A stretch of DNA of 64,000 bases from Heterobasidion occidentale. Lineage: Eukaryota; Basidiomycota; Agaricomycetes; Russulales; Bondarzewiaceae. The position numbers and the translations under genes were made by a program. This document shows positions 14,654 through 25,743 of this stretch, one piece after another. Location: assembly GCA_039111635.1 (NCBI GenBank), contig JBCAQO010000004.1:248001-312000 (forward strand). The letters run 5' to 3'. Under the pieces are notes generated by a model. That model searched no databases. It was given only the letters and a program-made list of their open reading frames with translations, and had not been told where the DNA came from. Position 1 is the first letter of the stretch. Every line of letters begins with the position of its first letter.

Positions 14654-15502
14654 GGTGAGGGCCAAACAAGAGACCAGTGTGCAAGGATATGTCTTAATCT
14701 GCAACTGTTGGACAGTCTAGTACGGGAGGAAATGGATCTTTGTCGATGGCCGTATGAATGCCATCAAGGACGCTTCTACTTGCGATGCTGATAGGAGCAT
14801 GAGTCTTTTGCGCCATTAGTTTGAGTTTATATTCAGATCAAGCATTATACTGGGTGTTCCTTAGACGCCTCAACTAGGATTCGGGATGCCCAAGTAGTAT
14901 CTAGTAGTATGATAATTAAAAGGTACTAAAGCAGATCTGACCTTGCTTGAAATGGTCTCGTCCCTAGGCTATGTCCTAGACGATGGACAGGTCATACCAC
15001 CGACAGAAGAGACTTCCAATGGACTGCTTCTAAGCACTGGGTGGAACGTGGTCGTTTATCAACGGAGTTCGGCAGCAATGTTACCTTCTGGTATGATAGG
15101 GGTGTCATCCACGTAGGCAGCGCGCGTATCGATGGTAAGAGCGTTGATGCCTACTGAGCCGTGTGCTTCGATCAGCTTCCGGGGAGTTCATGGCCAAACG
15201 TGGCGAGACAGCCTCTTCAAGCATCCTCCAACTGCAGTGTGATGGTAAATTCAGACCGTCTTGCACGAATGACAGGCATTCAGCAGCTATAAAATCGCGA
15301 GGCCAATCAATACATCCTGTACAAAGGTCGGAAAAAGGATGATTGGCGAAGAGTCTACATCGAGATCCCGCCTCGTGGAATTCATCTGCATCCTTCTAAA
15401 AGCAAAACTCTCGCAAGATAATCTGAAGAAGTGAGGCACGCTGCGCCTACGCTTGATTAGATTATCGGAAATGAACGTGCGATGTAGGACATAGAAGCTT
15501 CC

Positions 15503-16240
15503 TCACTGACTGACATCGAAGTCGATCAGGTCTTCCTTCTCGAAGACACGAGAGGCTCGAGGTCTATCTCGCGTGAGTAAGCTTGTCCTCCTAGAGCATC
15601 GTCGTTTGCTCGCGTGACTTGCTCGAGCTCGTGCGATAGATGGTCTTATGACGTAGCACGGCTGAAGAGAGGACGTTCTAGGGCCCCGGTACGTACATAG
15701 GTCAAGCAGGAACGGCCTAGGGGTGTTGATGACCAAGTATGTCGAGACTACGGACATAAGTTGGCAGTTACATCGACTGGATATGACAATGCAGGGTCCA
15801 GTATAGCTTGGGTAGTCGACTGCGGAGGGCTTGGCATACTGAGAGCCGTCCGAAGAGAGGAGTGGGCAGTGTGAGCAAAGCAGTGTGGGAGGGCAAAGTG
15901 TGCGTCTGGTCATAGGGGTTGCAGCCAGACTCGAAGCGACCGGAAGCTCATAGTATGGCAACCACAGTCGATCGTAAACGCCTGTCAGCTGGCTGCTGGA
16001 TTGTGTCAAAAAGTCGGCGAAGAGATTGGGAAGCTGATCGATAACGGCGATGTGGAAGGGAAAATCCACCGTGGATGAGAAGACAATCTTTGGGTAGATG
16101 GAAGAGCATGTCCGCTGACTTGTCCTCGAAAGCTGCTTGTCCATCAAGTCAGTAAACGGTCGACAGGACGTCTTATACGGGCAGTCGCCCGATGCGGTAC
16201 TTCCGAGCGCAAGCACTAGTAGCCACAGCTCGAGCATAGC
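15503..16240 (-). CDS. possible secreted Cys-containing protein
   Basis: A minus-strand open frame of 245 codons from the ATG at 16240. It opens with a good signal-peptide pattern (MLELWLLVLALGSTASG) followed by Cys-rich sequence (DCPYKTSC). The first 100 residues look protein-like (FPFHIAVIDQLPNLFADFL). The C-terminal third is Arg/Ser-rich and may be read-through into an intron or non-coding DNA. No family recognised. It could be chance in this gene-poor stretch. Confidence 0.25.
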   Translation of the reverse strand, partial: AMLELWLLVLALGSTASGDCPYKTSCRPFTDLMDKQLSRTSQRTCSSIYPKIVFSSTVDFPFHIAVIDQLPNLFADFLTQSSSQLTGVYDRLWLPYYELPVASSLAATPMTRRTLCPPTLLCSHCPLLSSDGSQYAKPSAVDYPSYTGPCIVISSRCNCQLMSVVSTYLVINTPRPFLLDLCTYRGPRTSSLQPCYVIRPSIARARASHASKRRCSRRTSLLTRDRPRASRVFEKEDLIDFDVSQ

Positions 16241-19200
16241 AAACTCCGAACACCAAAAACGCCCTTTTGTCCAGATTAGTGGTCGATGAATCAAAAAAAC
16301 TTATGAGAAAGGAACACGAGGCTAGATCGTGGTTCCGCGGTGCGCTTCAGGTCCTATGTGTTTAATCTCGGAAGCCCTATGTTTGGGTTCCACATCTAGA
16401 AACAATATCACCGGAGGTACGGTCGGAGAGCACCCGGGCGTCCTCGAGAAGGACCCCGGCGATACTGGATAGAAAAAATATGTCAAGTGACTGGGTCCAC
16501 GTCCGGTGGAGGCTCACATTCGACCGCCGTCCTGCGGTCACGGTATCGAGGCCAAGAGAAGAGGGCTTGCGCCGGTGATTAGATATGATGTAATGGTGGT
16601 CGAAAGAGGAGCGGAAGAGTGGAGGACAAGCGGGGCAAGCGAGAGCCGACGGCGGGGACACTCGGGGTAGAACGATACTTGGCACCAGGCTATCGCGTAC
16701 AAGCAGTTCGAGAGTCATACAGGATATAAGACCACTGAAGCAAAAAGGCAAACTTTGGCGGGCTCCTGGTCCTCGATTCAATGGGACGGCTGGTCGGTTT
16801 TTTTGACCGAAAGAAACATCTCTACCGGGAAGACGGGAAGCGTTTGGTGGTCCCAATCATCTGCTCAAATTTCCTTCTTGCTCCTATCATTTTCTCATGC
16901 TCAAGCACGGAGAACCCAACCACTTATGAGAGCACAGTCCTTGTGCACAGTGCATGACCCTCCAGGACCCTGACGGAGCAAGACTTGGGTCATACCTGGA
17001 CAAGACTGTCAGCCTTAAAGGGACAAAGACAGAACACTTCCTTTCGTGGTTGTGACGACTGGCAGCCGAGCGGCCAAGTGAACACAAACGAAGGCATATT
17101 CGTTCTGGAGAACAACCGACGCAGTCGTAATTGGTGTTCTCGGCCCTAGGTCTCGGTAGAAGTCACCTACTAAGCACGGATGTCAAAAACACGTTACGCA
17201 CCACACGACGTGAGATGACGTCCGTTGCATGGACTGTCGGAACTCGGGTGAGGGAAGCAATGGGGGCTGGGAGGAATGGAGCGTGAAGGTCCTCAAAATT
17301 GGCCTCACCATTCCCCTTTCAAATGGGCGCGCGCAGAGGCATATATTCTAGCAACACACGGAATCCCTCGGGACCTCTGCTAGAAAGCACGGATGGAGTA
17401 GGAACAAAATCCCCACGCCCGCCGATATTTTTGGGATGCGCGGGGCCAATTCGGCGACGCCCATCGCGAAGACCCGTCCACTCACCGTATGTGCTCGCAC
17501 GCACAGTGGACTGATAATCATCTCGACAATGATCGATCGCAAGACTGGCGCTGGAGGAAAGGAACAAGAAGCTGTCCACGTGTATGCATCAACTTTGCTC
17601 AGCAGGTGAAAAGACCCCGGCTACGCACTAGCACGCCGTTCCCTCCCACACTCGCTCATACATCTATCGCTGCACCGGAGGACCGAGCGGCCGACAGGAC
17701 GCGCAAGCACGCATCAGTGAGGATGTCATGGTTGCTCGCCGTAGCTCTACAATATGGATAAGCAAACCAAGTCAGTCTTGAGCGCGCGCGGAGATAGGCT
17801 TAGAAAGAAAAACCAAGGCACATCGCTCACCGAAAAAACCCGCCAGCGCGAGTTCCCATCGGCAATAGAACGAACGACAGAACGTGTACAGCAGCGTTCC
17901 AATGGGAAAAAGCGCAGCACAGAGGTGCGGCTCGGCTCGGGTGCATGATGCAGCCCTTCCCGTCCCGCCGGCATCCGCAATTGGAGGGTGAGCGCGGGCC
18001 TGACCCCATACCTAGGGGGGCAACCGTTTCATTTCCGATAGACCCAGAGTGCAGCAGAGCGCAGCTCGAGACTCCGAGAAGGGCAATTCGGGATCGCTGC
18101 TGTGCAGATGCCCACTCTCGATATAGCGCAGCTGCGCCGATATGGCACGATCTCGTCCATAGTGGCAGTGAGAAACTGGCGCTTGCGGATCCAGGCTAGG
18201 CCGCTGCTTCCTCGGCGCACCGTGTTACAACGGAGACATGTCCATATATAACCGTCATAGCTGTTCGATCCCGCCGAGCTAGCACAGATGAGGGCGACGG
18301 CGAGGAGGCCATAAGCCATCAATTTGGATCGAACTTGGAACCTCAAGGGTGCGTTCGAAGCATAACACAGCGGGCCAAGGCAGAATCGGAGCGCGTGAAG
18401 GCGCGCTAGACGTTGTTCGGAGCGGGACCTGGTGAGAAAGAAGAGCGAGCGTGGAAGAAAGAACCTGAAAACAAGGGGCCATGCGCGTCTGGGGCGTATC
18501 GCAGCACATGAAGCACGCACACGTACGCTGGTAAGTTACTGGCGTCATGTTCAGCTGTTCTTCGCACCCGCACGCTTTACAAGCCTGGAGTGATCGAAAC
18601 ACGGATGTCGGATGTTGGATTGAATATTGAATGCCTGCGCGCGCACATCGATAACGCTTCGCACGATAGCACGTCTCCCACGGGCACATCTCGGCCCTTC
18701 GAAGCCTTCCGCCCCTTGCACGCCAAAATTCCAAGAGCCCGTGCTGCGACCCGACGTTCAACTCGGGTCCTCCCCGGGTAGACTGTGTTCACATGTTCCC
18801 GCCTTTGTCTTCGTCTTTACCTTCGCCTCTGACAAATTGGCGTGTGTATTTGTCCGGGACCGCATCAGCATCAAAGTTGCCATCGCCGGGCTCGCCTCGG
18901 AACTCGGAGTCGGGGATGCCCTTCAGACCCTGCGCTGAACCCTGCACATATGATGAGAGATCACTCTCAGCGCTCGGCGCTCAGCATCCGTCGGCGTGGG
19001 TCTCACCCCCCGCATCTGTGTTGCCGATCTGAGTGCGAATTCTGCCAGGGAAAGTGGTTTCAAACCTCTTGCGAGCTCGCCGACGCACGTTCGTGTTCTC
19101 CCAAAAGGCATCCGCTGTGAGTTCTGCGGCAAGCCGCGTACGCGCGAGTCGCGATAGCTGCACCAGGGCGCCGCAACCGCAGCCGCGACCCTGGCCAGCC

Positions 19201-20249
19201 GAGCCCGCGCGCGAACACTAAGCCCCAGCGGGAATAAGTGAGCAGAAGCACGCAAATCCACGCACGGACGAACAGAGAGAGAAACACGCTCTCACCCCAA
19301 CTTAAAACCCAAAAAACAAGGCCTCCCATCGGCTCCTCGCGCGTCGCGGGCAGGGGCAGGCCAAGCCAGCCGCGCTTCGAAGCTGGACGTTCCCGCGGAT
19401 CGCCCGCCGTTTCTTATCGCGTGAGCATAGTGTGAGCATAGAGTTGTAGATTCGTGTATATGCGTGTGCGCCCCGTATCGGCCAGTCAAATTGCCAATGC
19501 CCCCAGATGTGTGCAATTTCGTGCGCCGCACCTGATATCCGTGGGCCTGCAACTCCGTGACCTGGGTACAGTTCCACTGTCAGCTTGATCTCCACACGCC
19601 TACTATAGACGCGCATAAGCACGTGATCACGTACACACCTCCTGCGCGAAATTCGCACGTCGGGCGTCGTCAGACAGGCTGTCGTCGATGCCATAACAAA
19701 GCCAGCGCCACCGTTTACTCATCTGCTCCCGTTTGCAGAGCGCGGATCGCAGATCAGGAAAGATCAAAATCAAAATCAACATCGCCAAGATGCCAAGCGT
19801 GCGCGCAGATGCCGGATAAGCAGCCCCAGCGCTCAGCAGTATCAGCCCCCAGCCTCTCCCAGCACGCAATGGTCTGCACCGGTCTAGAGAGAAAACGCTT
19901 CCAGCAAGATGCCATCGGCGGATGAGCAAGATTCGGAAGATCGCGAAGGACCGAGACGCGGCAAACCGCGACGCGTTGCCCGCGCGCCACCGAGCGCCGC
20001 CCGCTCCAGCCCGCTCCAGGGCGCATCTCCTCGCTCGCTCCCATCGGGGGCAAACGTTTGCACGTACGCACGCACTTCGAAGATGCATTTCCGCATCGCG
20101 ATTCGCGACGCCGCGCGATGCGCTCCGATTTCGGCACCACCGTGACGGCATCATGCGCATGCGGGCGGTCGCAATTGGATTTCGACGAACTCAACTTACC
20201 TTCGGCGTCCCTTGATGTGGATCTCCCGGTATTGAGTATCTGTATCTGG

Positions 20250-20530
20250 CGTTGTCGAGTTCGCGAGCGAGCCAGGCTCGAGCACGGCCTGGAATTATCG
20301 TGCTCGGGTCTCCGACCAGCTGGTAAGTACGAACCGGACGTCGACGGCGAGGCCGGTGCGATGGAGTTGCCTTGACTTACCTGCTGGCCACGAGACTGAT
20401 TTGCGGCGTCCGCGAGTCTCCGAGCGAGCGTGCGAACATGGCCTGGAAATATTGGGGCTCACACTACAGCAGCTGTAAGCCTGGGCGAGCATGATCCGGA
20501 CGTCAACGGCGAGGAATCAGGTTGCCTCCC
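20250..20530. repeat. imperfect tandem duplication, period about 155-160
   Basis: Two neighbouring units share an ordered set of segments: GCGAGCGAGC..., GGCCTGGAA (20286 and 20440), CCGGACGTC-ACGGCGAGG (20334 and 20496) and GTTGCC near the end. Spacing between matching segments grows from 154 to 162, so the units have diverged by indels. Confidence 0.7.
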
Positions 20531-21194
20531 TTGTTTGCGAACCCGCTCGGGATATCGTGCAATCAGTGGCGGGCGAAGAGAGCTAGCCTGAGTCTCCCAC
20601 AGTCAGCCCTTGGAACAAAGACGAAGGCAGTCGCGCACTTTATCGAGGGGAGAGCGTCAGAGTCTATGCTGCATGCATGCACGCCCAACCTGCAAATGCC
20701 GCATCAATCGATGTTCGATAGCCTGAAAGCCAAAAAAAAGAACATGCCCGCCCACTCGCGTATCCGTATGTTCATGTTCAAAGAAGAGAGCCGGAGACCC
20801 GACACCTGTCTAGACGCGCGCACAAGCTCTTACGCCCTCCCCCTCCCCTCCTACCCCATCTCGCATCTCACGCCCCCAGCAACCCACATCACACCGCATC
20901 CTCGCCCCACACAATCGCCCCGCACAATCGCCCACAGCAATCAGCCACTCGCATCACCTGCCCCCAATCCCAATCAATCCCGCGGGCGCAGTCCCGAGGC
21001 AAAGGAACAGCCCACCCAGCGCGCGTGCCTGCACACGCCAAGCCCACCCAAGCCAATCTCGCGAGGCGCGCAGGAACCAGAGCCGATGGCCATAGACCAA
21101 ATCAGCCCAACATATTGGCTGCTACTGGCTGCTGGATGGCATCGTCGCGCGCGAAAGAGGCGAGCGCGGGATGGGTGAGTCTTGTTCAGTAGAT

Positions 21195-21220
21195 CCAAAG
21201 CCAAAGCCAAAGCCAAAGCC
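21195..21220. repeat. (CCAAAG)n tandem repeat, four units
   Basis: Four uninterrupted copies of CCAAAG followed by CC. Confidence 0.85.
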
Positions 21221-21379
21221 ACCGACAGTCAGCAGCAGTCAGCAGGAACCGATCGGGGGAGGCCAAGGAGACAAAGGGCTGGATGCAAACGCGCCAGTGA
21301 GTGAGTCTACGTAGAGGGTGACGATGACGCGGGGGTGACGTCGCGCGCCTTGCCTCAGACATCGAGGTCTCGCGGCAAT

Positions 21380-21403
21380 GAACCCGAACCCGAACCCGAA
21401 CCC
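21380..21403. repeat. (GAACCC)n tandem repeat, four units
   Basis: Four uninterrupted copies of GAACCC. It is not the usual fungal telomere repeat (TTAGGG/CCCTAA). Confidence 0.85.
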
Positions 21404-22329
21404 GCATCCCTTGGCTGAGCGTCACGCATCGCGATCGCGACAGAAAAGAGTGAACGAGATCATGCCATGGAGTGCCTCGACACGTTGTGAAAGAATGGTG
21501 CATCCCGACAGGGAAGGGCGCGGGACGCCGATCACTTGCTGTACGCGTGTACCCTGCGCTAGTCCTGCGCTCTGCGCCCCCGCGCGCCAAGGGCGGATGT
21601 TACAGCGCCGCGCCGCGCCGTGCTGCGCGTCGCGTCGCTATCACGTGTTTACAGCGCCATAGCTGTGCGCTGCGCTCCAGCTCTCGCCGTAGGAGTAGCA
21701 GGAATGAGGGAAATGCACACATGACCATGGCCGGGACCGCACCCGCACCCGCAACCGTGATGGCGCGCGAGTACTGACGGACGTGACAAGACTGACAGCG
21801 ACACGTATTACTGCGAGACTGTGACATGCCGAACGCGAGACGCGGGACGGGAGACAGTGGAGCGCGATCTAGGCCGTGGGGAGGGGTCTCAGAATTCGTA
21901 ACGATCGACGGGCGGTGCGGTGCGCGGCGTCGGCGCACCTCGTCGGGGCGGGCGGGAACAATGTGTCGCGTCGCAGAGCCCCGTGAATATTGAACATGGA
22001 CGTGACGCGGCGGAAGACGTCTGGCAAGTCAGTATCTGGATCGTGCGGACGCGGCGGGCGCGCGATGAGCGGAGAGTGGGATCGATTGATCGCCGACGTC
22101 GACCTGTGACTACCTGAGAGCCTGCCCCGACGCACGAACCGCGACGCGCGCGCGCGCCATGTTCTCCGATTCCATTGTCAGATCCTTAACGCGGGCGGCC
22201 TGGCGCGTGGTGTGGGCAGATGCAAAGGATGATCGATGAAGGGCAGACATCCGCGGCGCGCTCTTGACGAGAGAAAGACCGAGCGCACGCAAGCAGGCAG
22301 ACAACGGGCTAGAACGGGCTGGTCGAGGG

Positions 22330-22375
22330 GACTTTGACAGAAAGAAAGAAAGACAGAAAGAAAGAAGAGAGAGAT
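22330..22375. repeat. GAAA/GACA-rich purine repeat
   Basis: A run of AGAAAGAAAGACAGAAAGAA-type units ending in AGAGAGAGA, an imperfect purine microsatellite. Confidence 0.8.
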
Positions 22376-23352
22376 GACGGAAGAAGAGGATCGAGATGCG
22401 CGCGATCTCGCAAATCGCAAGAAAAGAAGATTTCGCGCCGAACAGATGCCCCTGGAGACGGGAGAGTGACGGGAAATGAAAAAAGACGACAAGGGACGAC
22501 GTGAGCGGGGCGCACGACTGGAGCACGCGAGGCGACGCGCGTCGCGTCCCAGTCGCGATCCCATCGGCGTGGCGACGGCGTAAGTGCGTACGCGTGTGCG
22601 TGCGTGCATTGGATTGTCGAAAACGCGGTCGCGCGGCTGGGATGACGGCAGGCTTGCAAACGCGCGATGATGTGTTTTCAAGCTCATCGACGGGGTCGGA
22701 GTCGGAGGGGCCGCGGGCTGCGTAAAGCCGTGGCGCGTACGTTCGTGAACGTTCGATCGCGGACTGGAGCGCGGGGAGACGGAAGCGTGGCCGAGGAAGG
22801 AAGGAAGGCAGGCAGGCGGAGCAGGACGGGAGAGCTGGCTGGCGTGCGGACTTGACGTATGTAGGGTCTCCGATCGGGGGGGTACGTGCGTGCGTGCGTG
22901 CAGCTGAGGCTGGGGTGCGAGCCTGTGGCGGCGGGCGCTTGCTTCTGGAGACTGGACGAAGCTGGGACCTGTCGAGGCTGGCACAGCCGGGAAGGAATAC
23001 AGGAGTACTACAGGAGTCCGCGGGTTCGAAAGGAGGTGGCGGTGGCGGGGGTCCTGCGGTGGGGACGCCGGAGCGGGCGGACCCCGGCGCGTGATAATGC
23101 GGGGTCGCCGGAAGTATTTCGTGGGCGAGCGACGGCCTCGCTGGCTACGCACTGGGGGAGGGAGGGCAGAGAGGGTGGTGGGTGGGGACAGGGAGGGTGC
23201 GTGGAGAGGGGACAGGGAGAGGTGGAATGCGGGAGGGCGCCAAGAACGGGGAGGGGGACGAGAAGACGGCACGTGTGCGCGGATGCAGCGACCATAAATG
23301 ATCAGTAGCCCTCGCAGCGTCGCTCCCTGTCCTCTCTCCCACAACAAACACC

Positions 23353-25743
23353 ATGGCTGCCGTCCTCCATCCCCAGTATCTCCACGAACACAACCACGAC
23401 TCGCCTGCACACGGCATCCTCCTCAACCCCAGCCCGTCCTCGTCCTACGCACCGCTCCCCGCCCTCGTCCTCTCCCCCGCCCCCGCCCCTTACCCCTCTT
23501 CGCTCCCCCAGCTCCCCTCCCAGCACTCCTCCACAAACTCCCTCTCCACCGTCTCCTCCCCCTCCGACTCAGACGACACCCTCGCAACCTCCTCCACAAA
23601 AACGACCCCGCCCCCAAGCACCCACCGCTCCTCCCCGCCCTCCGCGCACCCCGACCCCTCGTCCTCCTCCCATGCCCCCCGCACCGCCTCCGACCTCTCC
23701 TCCTCCACAGGCCGCCGCATACGCTTCGCCCCGCTCCCAGACCCCCGCCGCCTCGTCCTGGTGACAGAGCACGGCGACGAGCTCCCCCTCCTCCCCGCCG
23801 TCTTCGACGACGACCCCGAAGACCCCGCCGCCCTCCCAGCCACTCTTCCCCCCTCCGACCCCTCTCACAGCCCCTCTCCCGCCCTCGCCCCCACCCGCTG
23901 CCAGTGCCCGCCCCCGCTCCTCCTCCTCGGCCGCTCCCCCGCCGACTGCCCATGCCGCTCCCGCCCAACCATCACCACAGCCAGCGCCGGCAGCACCGCC
24001 CACGCCCACGCCCCGTCGTCCCCGGGCGTCAGCACGTCCCTCCCGCCCTCTCCAACCTCCACCGCCCGCAACGCCTCCCCGCACGCATCCACGCCCCGCC
24101 TCCTCCTCCTCCTCCTCCGGCCACCCCACCGCCGCCGCCCTCGCCAAGAAGCTCTTCAAGCCCTTCCTCCGCTCCACCCACCACCAAGACGACCTCCTCG
24201 GCACCGGCCTCGGCCTCTTCCGCTCCTCCTCCCGCGACAGCAGCCGCACCCGCGACGACTGGGGCTCGCCCCTCGGCCGCTGGGCCAGCGAGTCCGCCAC
24301 CGCAGGCGCAGCCGAAGGTTCTGCCCCGCACGCGCGCCGCGGCAGTGCATCGAGCACCACCAAGGGCGCCCCGCTCGCGCGCGCGCAGTCCGCGCAGTCC
24401 GCGCCGTCGTCCCCGCGCCGCACGACCCGCCTGCTCAACGGCCGCGTGTACGGCGCCCCGCGCCGCGCAGCCGTGCAGCCGAAGAACGCGTTCGCGAACG
24501 TGCGTGACGAGGAGCCAGAGTTCGTCGAGTGGGGGTACGGCGGGATGGGCAGCGTGCGCGCGAACCGCGCCGCGGGCGTGGGCGCGGGCGGCGCGCCGGC
24601 GCCGGCGAGCGTGTGGAGCCGCTTGCAGAGCGACGATAAGGTCGTCGTGGGCGCGTGGGGGAGCGGGGGCGGGGACGCTGCGGGACAGGCGGCGGACGGG
24701 GAGCGAGATGAGCGGGGGAGGACGGTTAGGAGAGCGGGCGGCGAAGACGATAACGACGGGAGCGGGATGGCGTGGGTGAGGCGGAGGAAGGAGGAGAAGA
24801 TGCGTCGTGAGAGAGAGGCGCGCGAGGCCGAGGAGAGGGCAAAGGCCAACACACAGGCAGACGGGCAGCCCCTGTCGACGAGCGCGCTCGCGTCGGTGCC
24901 CGAATCGCGCGATGCCGACGCAGACGTCGACGCGGACGCGGACGCGGCTGCGGCTGCATCGAGCGCACCCGACGACGTGCCCGCGCCGGATCACGACGCG
25001 GTTGAGAGCCCCCCTGCCGCGGTGGACCCCGCCGCGGACGAGCACACGCACGCGGACGAGCACGAGCACGCGGACGGGAACGCGGAGAAGAAGCCCGCGG
25101 ACCACGTCTACACCGCCGTGAGCGTCCCCGCGCCGCACTACCACCACCACCACCATCACCACCACCACCACTCGCATCCCCACCACCACCACTCGCACTC
25201 GCACTCGCATTCGCGTGCGCACTCGATTGACGCTGCCGTGGCTGCTGCCGCGGCACAAGCGGGCGCGTCCGCGGCGGTAGCCCCTGTCGAGGCGGGCGCG
25301 GCGACCCCCATAGGGGTCCCGGAGGCCCTCGAGGCGGCGACGCCGGCCGTAGCAGCGGAGGTTAACCCCGCACCGCCAGCGCCCGCGCCGGCGGACGAGC
25401 CCGAACCGTCTGTGGCCGCGGCCGCGGTCGAGGCGGAGGTCGAGGCGGATGTGGAGGCGGAGGCGGAGGCGGAGAGCTCCTCGAGCTCGGAGAGCGAGGG
25501 GGAGACGGATCGGGAGGGGTCGAAGGAGGAGGGCGAGGGGAGCGCGGAGAAGGACGATGAGGAGGAGGAAGATGAGGATGAGGAGGACGATGAGGAGGTG
25601 CGTGTTGTGCTGTTTCTTTTTTCTATTTTTGTTTTGCTTTATGTTTCGTGTGGCTGATGGGGTGTGTTGTGTGTGTGTAGGATCAGCACCGCAAGACGGC
25701 GCTCGGGGCGGGCGTCGAGCTCGTCAGCCGGCATCGGGATTAA
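23353..25743 (+). CDS. large disordered conserved fungal protein, acidic and His-rich
   Basis: ATG at 23353 opens a Ser/Pro-rich N-terminus containing GRRIRFAPLPDPRR and EHGDELPLLPAVFDDDPED. From about 24100 the protein continues in another frame: ALAKKLFKPFLRS, RLLNGRVYG, EEPEFVEWGYGGMGSV and SGMAWVRRRKEE. These motifs recur, to my recollection, in an uncharacterised Agaricomycete family. Then come an acidic Ala/Asp stretch, a His tract (25138-25210, mostly His with Ser-His repeats) and a Glu/Ser/Asp-rich C-terminus. An 83-base phase-0 intron (25598-25680, GTGCGT...GTGTAG) leads to a last exon ending DQHRKTALGAGVELVSRHRD. The frame moves by +1 between about 23830 and 24095 with no usable intron, so an indel or assembly error in this C-rich stretch is likely. 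Function unknown; the His and acidic tracts could bind metal ions. Confidence 0.65.

Larger units (their letters stand above)
16241..23352. other. 7 kb gene-poor, GC-rich stretch
   Basis: No recognisable gene in about 7 kb. Open frames overlap on several strands without domains, as expected from GC-rich DNA with few stop codons. Restriction-like CG dinucleotides (GCGCGC, TCGCGA) are very frequent from about 17.3 kb onward. TATA-like motifs occur at 17340 and 18243. Short tandem repeats lie at 20250-20530, 21195-21220, 21380-21403 and 22330-22375. It may be a long regulatory region of the 23.3 kb gene, unannotated non-coding RNA, or old mobile DNA; I cannot tell. Confidence 0.45.

Noticed and set aside
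20522..21178. Plus-strand open frame of 218 codons, Pro-rich
   Set aside because: No start or splice context, no domain; GC-rich DNA yields such frames by chance.
21380..21403. (GAACCC)4 considered as an internal telomere repeat
   Set aside because: It does not match TTAGGG/CCCTAA and is only 24 bases long.
22178..23410. Minus-strand open frame of about 410 codons upstream of the 23.3 kb gene
   Set aside because: Low-complexity Ser/Pro/Arg composition, no motif; it overlaps repeats and the promoter region.
24029..25258. Long minus-strand frame opposite the acidic/His-rich gene
   Set aside because: It is the complement of a repetitive coding sequence and has only low-complexity Arg/Val/Gly runs.
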